Source: Neocallimastix lanati (nom. inval.)
Taxonomy: Eukaryota > Neocallimastigomycota > Neocallimastigomycetes > Neocallimastigales > Neocallimastigaceae
Length of the DNA: 30,000 bases
Reading direction: 5' to 3'
Assembly (NCBI GenBank): GCA_016946835.1
Contig: JACVTC010000082.1
Span: 395,001 to 425,000 of the forward strand
Made by a program: the position numbers and the translations under genes
Part shown: positions 24,001-30,000 of the stretch, piece after piece
Layout of the letters: each line of letters opens with the position of its first letter
Numbering within the stretch: position 1 is the first letter of the stretch
The notes under the pieces: generated by a model
Seen by the model: the letters and a program-made list of their open reading frames with translations, nothing else
Told to the model about the DNA's origin: nothing
Database searches by the model: none

Positions 24001-25115
24001 ACCCGAATAATATAACCTTCCGAGTAATCATCATTCTTAGTTGCCAACCTAATTCTGCCACGACTAATATCAATAGGTTCATATTCGGACGGAAGCTTAT
24101 CTAAAAATTGTTGAGTAATTATACTTAAATTACTACATGAATCAATTAAAGCCTTCCCCGAAACACCTTCAATTGTAACATCAACCATGGCAATATCCTC
24201 TTCACATGGTTCGTTACCTTTACTTTTATAAGTGTGGTCTATGTTATTAACGACCACAGTCGTGGCTGACACATTATCCAACACCCCAGAGATATTAGAT
24301 TGGTCCCTATCCAATTTAATACCCTGTGACACCTTATATCTTAATTTTGGAGCAGCATCCAATAACTGTCCAAAAGTAATATTGCAATGGGCAGAATTTA
24401 AATCTTTAAGAATATCATATTCTTCTTCCCCCGATTGCATCTTAATTTTCCTAGATACCCTAGAACTTTTAGTTTCTTTTTGAGTATCTTTATCTTTACT
24501 ATTTAACACCCTAGTTAAATCAATTACTTTATTATTCTCCTTCACAATACTTTTATTATTATCATTATTTTCTTTCATTAAATTTTTATTCTTTCTTTTA
24601 TCATTATTTACATTATTTATAATAACTTCATCATTCACTAATGAATTATTATTAATATTATCATTACTATTATCATTACTATGATTATTACTATAATTAG
24701 TATTACTATTACTAGCTCTTTCATTATCACGAACTTGTCTTTCAATCTCTTTTTCTTTTTCAATTCGTGGTTGAGCTAGAATAGATGGTTTAATTTGTTT
24801 AACAATTTTATTACTTATATTATTTTCTTTTACTTCTCGTTCTTTCTGTTTTCGTAATGCAGGAGTTATTATAGGTTTAGGATTCTCTTTCAACGACTTA
24901 TGAATCCTTTTCTCTGCACTACCTTCATCATTATTAACATCATAAATTTTACGTTTAGATGCTCCTACTAAATAATCAACTTTCTTTTTATTAACCACCC
25001 TTTTATTAGCAGGAGTTTCTTCAATATTAGAAAGACGAGAATTTTTAATTTCTTTTTGATATTTAAGTGAAGCTGCTTTATTAAGTATGGGAGAGCTTCT
25101 TATCCCATTACTCAA
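21066..25115 (-). CDS. Pol: protease, RT, RNase H, integrase
   Basis: An intact frame of about 1349 codons counted from TTG. This codon is unlikely to be a true start, because the frame opens inside the 3' end of gag at a slippery site. The first 250 residues are Lys/Asn-rich and low in complexity. The protease near 323 has ALIDSCSNLSII, with Cys where Gly is usual. The RT (about 560-730) has LCIDYRKVN, VMPFGLTGAPATFQ and catalytic FIDD. RNase H (about 820-900) has IRTDASYEGIGG. The integrase finger is about 1015-1055 (CDKCQL). The core has LGLDIIG, TTDNGVQF and NGLTENRN for the DDE triad. The C-terminal module (LEPYFVGPLKVIK) is GPY/F-like and no chromodomain follows. The decayed fragment at 15746-16396 belongs to a related family. 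Confidence 0.95.
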   Translation of the reverse strand: MSNGIRSSPILNKAASLKYQKEIKNSRLSNIEETPANKRVVNKKKVDYLVGASKRKIYDVNNDEGSAEKRIHKSLKENPKPIITPALRKQKEREVKENNISNKIVKQIKPSILAQPRIEKEKEIERQVRDNERASNSNTNYSNNHSNDNSNDNINNNSLVNDEVIINNVNNDKRKNKNLMKENNDNNKSIVKENNKVIDLTRVLNSKDKDTQKETKSSRVSRKIKMQSGEEEYDILKDLNSAHCNITFGQLLDAAPKLRYKVSQGIKLDRDQSNISGVLDNVSATTVVVNNIDHTYKSKGNEPCEEDIAMVDVTIEGVSGKALIDSCSNLSIITQQFLDKLPSEYEPIDISRGRIRLATKNDDYSEGYIIRVPVKINNLVLMVNCRIVEKEDPFYDILINLKTQIDYNLFIHPILYSLCQITPEGVIDVIAPINNDYEDEEKLLCMVKALDEDFKKNDLKKIEGLSPKQYIHHEIFLNTLNEKYKDEIIKILEENLEIVATSSEELTPSDLPPHKINLIPGAKPVKQRCYRLVKFKSDILKEELIKLINKKLIEPSCSEWSSPIVLVPKKNGKWRLCIDYRKVNDLTVKDSYSLPYIDEIFDSLDGAQIFTTMDLYSGYHQILMDEESVEITTFTTKFGNYQFKVMPFGLTGAPATFQREMNRILFPFIGKFVFNFIDDILIYSKSIEEHISHIRQVLEVFRQHKLKINIEKCAFMQTEVEVLGHKASVKGLSPQDSKIKAIKEWVAPVDVHELRSFLGAVGYYRNFIDKYAQISAPLCKLLRKNVKYKWNNEHQQSFDLLKEKLINAPILKYPSFNQRFIIRTDASYEGIGGVLLQEDLETKKEHPVHYISRSLSKAEKNYGITDLEGAALIYCITKLKSYILGNPNKTVVITDHKPLISFFKNKEPNNARQARWCLTVSTLGVEIQYQMGKKNVLADALSRMKKRADSVVLATKLTSKEEEELLSKTIKDFINEKFVTIDGEDYLVDGNDYRKLITDQTERIKLILEAHKIGHEGYYKTYQRFRKSFYWNNMVMDIKRVVQSCDKCQLNRSQPYPEPTENIPTKVEGPFIHLGLDIIGPLIKTKNNNQYIMVVVDYFTKWVEAEPTENITSQDVIKFLINVFARHGVPQVITTDNGVQFTSDMTKIFLDLYDVYVKFISTYHPESNGLTENRNKEIGKLLRLLGSKNKDWDEVLPSALWALRTTKNKVTKHSSFELVYGREDQQPFDIAARPTKDINKSSDEVLLEKFINHYRWTLEAAENVKNANKYWAARREEKNSLNEGKRIREGDLVLVRNFSRTKLEPYFVGPLKVIKKQFNTVTLADPNSGIQMNRNVHLKNIVKYNSASM

Positions 25116-25795
25116 TTTAAACGTTTATTGTTTCTAATTTCCTTCCTATTTTTCTCAACAATTGCTCTCAACTTTGGGCAATTGTTTTGATAATGACCTG
25201 GTTCTTTACAGAAATAACAAGCCTTTATTGTTAAACTTCTCATTTTTCTTGTTAATTCCTCTATGTCATTATCTTCTTTAGGTTTAATATTAACTTTTTG
25301 TTCTAATTTATTTTTAATAGGAGGATGAAAATTAACTCTATTACTAAAAGAAGATGTATTTGCAGAAGGTGAAGGGGTAGAAGGATGTCTTCTTTGATTA
25401 CTACCCATATAATTTAACCTATCTGCTTTTTCAGCAATTTTAAAGGCTTTTGACAGAGAAATGTTATCAAATAAGGTTAGACGTTTCCAGGCTTCAACAT
25501 TGTTTTCAATGGAGTCTGTGTAATCTAAAACACTTATCTGACTTCTTTTCTTTTTATTTAATTTTAAATATAAAGTTTTATACTTAATATTAAAATCTTT
25601 GATTCTTTCATTCCTCTTAATTCTTAGAGCACGTAGCTCTCTTAATAAATTATTTTGATCCTCCCTAATGCCATAAAATTCTTCTATAGCTTTTACAATT
25701 CTATTAAGGGAAGGATAAGCCTTATTCTTTTTATCAATTTCTTTATCTTCTTCATTATCATCATCCTCATCTTCATCATTAATATCCTTATAATT

Positions 25796-25829
<34 letters not shown>

Positions 25830-26059
25830 CTATCATCATCTTTATTATTATCATCCATTAATTCTTGGATGACTTTCCTGGTTTCACCAATTGAGGTTAA
25901 AACACAGGCATAAAATATAATCTTGGAGTCTTCAACATGTTCAAGCTTTATCCAAAGCTCTAAATCAGACTTCCAAGTTTTAACATCTAAATTTTCTTTG
26001 GATATTTTTTTAATATCCTTAAGTTCCTTTTTTAAATCTTTAAAATTAATTGTACTCAT
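25112..26059 (-). CDS. Gag with CCHC zinc knuckle
   Basis: 315 codons starting at the first ATG of the frame after the long leader. Residues about 80-115 form a strongly acidic Asp/Glu tract that splits the capsid-like region. The C-terminal basic part contains CYFCKEPGHYQNNC near 278-292, the nucleocapsid-type zinc knuckle that binds the element's RNA. The stop TGA directly follows a U UUA AAU heptamer, so a fraction of ribosomes should continue into Pol in the -1 frame. The acidic insertion is encoded by ATC/ATT-type repeats and may be a repeat expansion. Confidence 0.93.
25115..25121 (-). promoter_or_regulatory. -1 ribosomal frameshift heptamer between gag and pol
   Basis: In the gag frame the last codons read CGT TTA AAT TGA. 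T TTA AAT fits the canonical X XXY YYZ slippery pattern exactly. Slipping back one base gives TTT AAA TTG AGT, the open pol frame, with no codon lost to the stop. I did not fold the downstream region for a stimulatory structure. Confidence 0.75.
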
Positions 26060-26428
26060 TTTAAAAAAAACACACTTTTAAAAAAAATAAAATAAAAAAA
26101 ATTGTTTTATTAATTATTTAATTGCTATATTTTTATTTATTTATTTATTTATTTACAATTAAAATTATATATTTAAGTAATTTATATCTCTAGTGAGACG
26201 TTTCTGGCTAGTGTATATTTAATTTTGCTATATACACCCGTACTCCCCCTCCTGGACACTAGAATAAATATAAATTAATAAACTAGTTGGAGTGTTCACT
26301 ATTCTTTCAAGCTAATAACCCCTTTCGTTTATCTTTACTTAAATAAAAAAAAATATATACAATTATTTACAAAAAAAAAATTTTTTAATATAGCAATTAA
26401 AAATATTTAAAAACACAAAAATTAATAT

Positions 26429-26470
<42 letters not shown>

Positions 26471-27038
26471 TTATTTGTTATCGGTTATTATTACAATATT
26501 TACAATTACAATTACAATTATTATTAAGTTTATATAATTACAACTTAAAAAAAACAAATAAACTTAATTGAAAACAAGGTAAATTAACAAACCTAATACA
26601 ACTTGAAAAACCGCTATCTATTACAACTGCCGACCACGCAGAGGGACCTTAGTATTTCGGTATACTAAGTGAATTTGCCTGAGTCAAGTGGAGGAGCACC
26701 CAAACCGTGTTGAACGTATAATGGGTGATCTATAGGGTAATTTCTGCTTCCCAAACAGTATTTACCGCTATATCTAATCGGGGTTCGATTAGTTCGTAAC
26801 CGGCCCCTCTCCAAACACCTGATTAAACCACTCGCAATTATAGAATTATCTATAACTGCTTAGTACGCAGTAAACTCAGTATATAGTTTTATTTGGAGCA
26901 CGCGAAGACCAAATAAAACTGATGTTAATTTTTATTACTACCACAACAACAACAATCACAACAACAACACCAACCACAACAACAACACAAAAACCGATAA
27001 CAATAAAAAAATTTTATGATGATGATTGTAAAAGTGTG

Positions 27039-27090
<52 letters not shown>

Positions 27091-27398
27091 TAATTTAATT
27101 TAATTTAATTCTATTAAATTTAATTTAAAAAAAAATTATTCTCATAATTCCAAAAAAAAAATAAGTCCTAGTAGTTCTAATTTCCTTCTTGGTCTTCTTC
27201 TTCTTGGTCTTCTTCTTGGTCTTCTTCTTGGTCTTCTTCTTGGTTTTCTTCTTGGTCTTCTTTTTCTTGGTCTTCTTCCACTTGGTTTTCTTCTTGGTCT
27301 TCTTTTTCTTGGTCTTCTTCCACTTGGTCTACTTCTTGGTCTTCTTTTTCTTGGTCTTCTTCCACTTGGTCTACTTCTTCTTCTTCTTCTTCTTCTTC

Positions 27399-27430
<32 letters not shown>

Positions 27431-27514
27431 CTTCTACTTCTTCTTCTTCTTCTTCTTCTACTTCTTCTTTTTCTTCTTCTTCTTCTTCTTCTTCTTCTTC
27501 TTCTTCTTCTTCTT
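26060..27514 (-). other. long 5' leader of the Ty3 element, with structured core near 26590-26925
   Basis: 1.46 kb between the primer-binding site and gag. Two parts are much less AT-rich than their surroundings. Near 26204-26272 a hairpin pairs GTGTATA with TATACAC (26211-26217, 26231-26237). The main block has CTTAGTAT/ATACTAAG (26648-26655, 26662-26669), CTAATCG/CGATTAG (26774-26780, 26786-26792), ACTGC/GCAGT near 26857-26873, and a perfect 12-bp stem with a 12-nt loop (26885-26896, 26909-26920). T-runs of about 38-41 bp lie near 26431-26468 and 27042-27083. Dimerisation or packaging is a plausible role by position; I recognise no known RNA family. Confidence 0.6.
27177..27514 (-). repeat. 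purine minisatellite between primer-binding site and leader
   Basis: On the minus strand this is GAA repeats grading into larger units containing GAAGACCAAGAA. One frame is open throughout and would encode Glu runs with EEDQ and EKEDQ units to a TAG at 27177, but it has no ATG. It starts directly at the primer-binding site, so it sits at the 5' end of minus-strand strong-stop synthesis. Confidence 0.8.
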
Positions 27515-27531
27515 CCCCGATATCTCCACCA
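27515..27531 (-). other. tRNA primer-binding site of the Ty3 element
   Basis: Four bases inside the 5' LTR the minus strand reads TGGTGGAGATATCGGGG. Its complement, CCCCGATATCTCCACCA, looks like a tRNA 3' end: T-stem strand, seven-base acceptor strand UAUCUCC, discriminator A and CCA. The predicted primer tRNA would start GGAGAUA; I cannot name the amino acid. Confidence 0.7.
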
Positions 27532-27535
27532 ATTT

Positions 27536-28531
27536 TGGTAGACTCGGGGTTGACACTTAGATATTTAAAATCAAGCAGGGGGGGACGGGTATTACCCTGC
27601 TTTGATTTTAAAAAAAAAAAATTCTTTATTAAAAGTTATTTATTTTTTTTTTTTTATTAATATAAAATTCTATTATTTAAAGTACACATATTAATTTTTA
27701 AGAAATTGTTACAATATTTATATTTTTTTATAAATTTAAAGTATAATTAATTGTTTATAATTTAAGTAATTTTATAGAATTATTGAATTAATTTTATATC
27801 AATAATTCATTTTTGTTTTAATTTTTATAAATATAATAATATAATATTCAAATATAATTTAATTAAAAATAATTATAAAATAAATATATAGAAAATAGTT
27901 TTTACTATTTTCTTTGATATTTTTAAGTTAAATAAATTGTTTTTAAAGATTAATATAATAAATTTAATAATCTTTAATTATTTTAAATAATACTTGTAAT
28001 TATTTTCAAAATAAAATAAAATTTTTATAATATTTAATTAATAAATTTGATAATATTTAAATAATAATTTTTATAATAAGTAAAAATTTTTAATAATAAT
28101 TTTTAATAATAAATTTAATTAATAATCTTAATAATTTTATAATAATATTTAATAGTTATAATATATAAATTTTTATAATAATATTTAATAATTTTAATAA
28201 TTTATAATAATTTTTATAATAATATTTAATTAATAATTTTAATAATTTTATAATAATTTTTATAATAATATTTAATTAATAGTTTTTAATAATTTAGTAT
28301 TTTAAAAGTATAATTTTAATATTTACAATTGTATTTTAATATATACATATATTTAATAATATAACAATAAAGTAATTAAAATTTATTTACATTATTTACA
28401 AGTTAAAATTAATTTATATCAAAATAAATTAAATTTTATTATTAAGTTTAGGTTATCAAGAATATAGGAAAGTACAATTTAGTAAAGAATTATTAATAAT
28501 AAAATAAAGGTTATTAATTCATTCTTTACCA
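27536..28531 (-). repeat. 5' LTR of the Ty3 element
   Basis: 996 bp, TGGTAG...TTTACCA, matching 20025-21042. It is followed directly by TTAA and then by the start of another LTR at 28536. Confidence 0.94.
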
Positions 28532-28535
28532 TTAA

Positions 28536-29041
28536 TGATACGATATTTTTATTAAACATCAATATCAATATTTATTTTATTTTATTTGGACGATAACAGT
28601 AGGGAATAATTGACAAAATAATATATTCTAATATTATATAGAATAATACACACAATAATAATATTCACACTTTAATATTTAGTTTATTTATTTTATTTAT
28701 TTATTATCATTCATCAATAAAAATACATCATCAATATAAATATTTGTTAACTAGTTAAAATATAATTAAATCATTCAATAAAATATAATTAATTACTAAA
28801 ATCTCTTATGTTATTAATGTAAACTAAATATAAAACTACACTAAACTATACTAATAAACATGTTTATAGGTTAAATTATTAATAAACTAAATTAATATTA
28901 ATAAAAGAACCCTTTCTTAAACTATTATTATTTACTAACTATATATAATATTACTAAATTATTATTAACCAATAAAATTTTATCAAATAATTCCTAACCT
29001 AAGTTTCACTAAATTATGGTATTTATGGTGGTACCGTATCA
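28536..29041 (-). repeat. 3' LTR of a further Ty3-type element extending right
   Basis: 506 bp starting TGATACG and ending CGTATCA, a perfect 7-bp inverted pair. Only the left side has TTAA (28532-28535). The right side goes directly into a purine tract on the minus strand, so this is the 3' LTR of a minus-strand element whose body lies to the right. It is related to the solo LTR at 17090-17621. Confidence 0.7.
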
Positions 29042-29055
29042 AAATGCCCCCACTG
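29042..29055 (-). other. polypurine tract of the right-hand element
   Basis: Minus-strand CAGTGGGGGCATTT directly before the 3' LTR, sharing GGGGGCAT with the tract at 21043-21055. Upstream, GTGACTTCAAGGGACGAAGTC resembles the end of internal regions of Ty3 elements. Confidence 0.65.
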
Positions 29056-29105
29056 AAATTAGACTTCGTCCCTTGAAGTCACCAAAATTTAGTTACTTTC
29101 ATATT

Positions 29106-29224
29106 TTTTTTTTTTTTTTTTTAATAAATTTTTTTTTTTTTTTTTTTTTTTAATAATTTTTTTTTTTTTTTTTTTTTTTAATAATTTTTTTTTTTTTTTT
29201 TTTTTTTTTTAATAATTTTTTTTT
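29106..29224. repeat. tandem long T-runs separated by AATAA-type spacers
   Basis: Four T-runs of about 20-24 bases, then a shorter one, separated by AATAAA or AATAA. On the minus strand these are tandem poly-A blocks with TTATT spacers, in the region just upstream of the purine tract of the right-hand element. Confidence 0.85.
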
Positions 29225-29442
29225 AAATAAAATTTATATATATATATATAATAAATTTTTATAATAATAAATTGTTAAACTATATATAATAAAAATAAAA
29301 ATAAATATATTTCAAAATTTTAAATTTTAATTTTGAAATTTGAGATTTTGAAATTTCAAATTATTTAATTAATTACTATCTATTTTTTTTTTTTTGTATT
29401 ATTTTTCATTCCAAAATCCTTTTTCTTTAAATCTACCGCATT

Positions 29443-30000
29443 TCATATAAAATTATTATTATTGTCATTAACATTATTATTATTATTGTTATTAAATATT
29501 GAATTGTTATATCCCTTTTCAAAATTTTTATTTCTATCATCATTTTTATTTTCATTAGAAGGGTAAGTCACATTTTTCTCAACTCCAGGCTTATTAATAT
29601 TATAATTGAAATTACCAATTCGGTTTTCTGAATTCTTTTCACAATTAATTATATTATTTTTATTGTTACAATTATTATTGTTGTTATTATTATTGTAATC
29701 ATTAGTTCCATAATAAACAAAGTTATTGTTTCTATTATTACTTCTATAAGAATTATTATAACTGTTATTTCTCTCATTATAATTATTATTATAATTATTT
29801 TCATCTCTACAATTATTATTATAATTATCATTGTTATTATTAGTATTTATTCCATAATTATAATTATTATTATTACAATAATTATTCTTATTATTATTAT
29901 TACCAAGACTATTATACCAATTTCTATGTTTAATATTTTTAGTCCAATAAAAATTTTTATTGTTATCATAATTATTATTGAATTTATACCTTAGAGTGTT
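29443..30000 (-). CDS. Asn-rich open frame, 5' end beyond the window; possible Gag-like protein
   Basis: 185 codons stay open from the right edge to a TGA at 29445-29443, without a Met start in the window. The protein is mostly Asn, with Tyr, Asp, Lys and Arg scattered (FYWTKNIKHRNWYN early; NKPGVEKNVTYPSN later). Just past the stop, in another frame, KCGRFKEKGFWNEK resembles half of a retroviral zinc knuckle. The position, about 400 bp inside a 3' LTR where integrase would normally end, suggests a Gag-only or rearranged element. A host Asn-rich gene interrupted by the element is the alternative. Confidence 0.45.
   Translation of the reverse strand, partial: NTLRYKFNNNYDNNKNFYWTKNIKHRNWYNSLGNNNNKNNYCNNNNYNYGINTNNNNDNYNNNCRDENNYNNNYNERNNSYNNSYRSNNRNNNFVYYGTNDYNNNNNNNNCNNKNNIINCEKNSENRIGNFNYNINKPGVEKNVTYPSNENKNDDRNKNFEKGYNNSIFNNNNNNNVNDNNNNFI

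Larger units (their letters stand above)
20025..28531 (-). mobile_element. full-length Ty3-type LTR retrotransposon, separate gag and pol
   Basis: An 8.5-kb minus-strand element with about 1-kb LTRs at both ends and TTAA on each outer side (20021-20024 and 28532-28535). The sense order is LTR, tRNA-type primer-binding site, 1.46-kb leader, gag, -1 frameshift site, pol, purine tract, LTR. Both coding frames are uninterrupted, so it may be functional. The LTRs differ by several substitutions and indels (1018 versus 996 bp), so it is older than the chromovirus. No chromodomain is present. Confidence 0.95.

Noticed and set aside
25113-25115. TTG as a genuine pol start codon
   Set aside because: The frame opens through the overlapping slippery heptamer, which is a better explanation than non-AUG initiation.
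26774-26800. tRNA T-arm-like sequence (GGGTTCGATT)
   Set aside because: No acceptor, D or anticodon arm can be placed around it; treated as one hairpin of the leader.
27189-27560. Plus-strand Phe/Val-rich open frame
   Set aside because: It is the antisense of the GAA minisatellite, primer-binding site and LTR edge of the minus-strand element.

Overview
This is an extremely AT-rich eukaryotic window with long ATT/AAT and poly-T tracts, one intron-dense gene and many LTR retrotransposons. Base composition, roughly 200-nt AT-rich introns, a TmcB-like membrane/TPR protein and coexisting Ty3 and Ty1/copia elements suggest an anaerobic gut fungus (Neocallimastigomycota). This placement is inference; a dictyostelid or another AT-rich early fungus is not excluded.

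Region 1 (1-5074, minus strand): a host gene that long-ORF searches largely miss. I spliced 17 exons by hand; every exon-exon phase closes and gives 581 codons. The product resembles the N-terminal multi-membrane part and following TPR-like region of TmcB/TmcC-type proteins. The gene runs off the left edge at a GTAAGT donor. 5075-6237 is non-coding.

Region 2 (6233-12540, minus strand): an almost complete Ty3-type chromovirus with nearly identical 538/539-bp LTRs, a 5-bp AAAGG target duplication, one gag-pol frame broken by a single-base frameshift before the integrase core, and a C-terminal chromodomain. Its primer-binding site is not tRNA-like. It is complementary to 11 nt inside its own LTR, downstream of a TATA box, the layout of Tf1-type self-priming.

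Region 3 (12541-16396): a 238-bp inverted-repeat element with 9-bp target duplications (Mutator-like MITE candidate), a 348-bp ATT microsatellite, and a copia element cut off within its integrase and fused to a decayed, oppositely oriented Ty3 RNase H fragment.

Region 4 (17090-30000): a series of LTRs placed end to end. Two solo LTRs (18630-19518 and 19524-20020), a full Ty3 element (20025-28531) and the 3' LTR of another element (28536-29041) are separated only by TTAA or ATTAA, so each junction reads CA-TTAA-TG or close to it. The full element has intact gag and pol joined by a canonical -1 frameshift site, a tRNA-type primer-binding site and a long structured leader. The right edge holds the end of an Asn-rich open frame that may be the Gag-like part of the last element.
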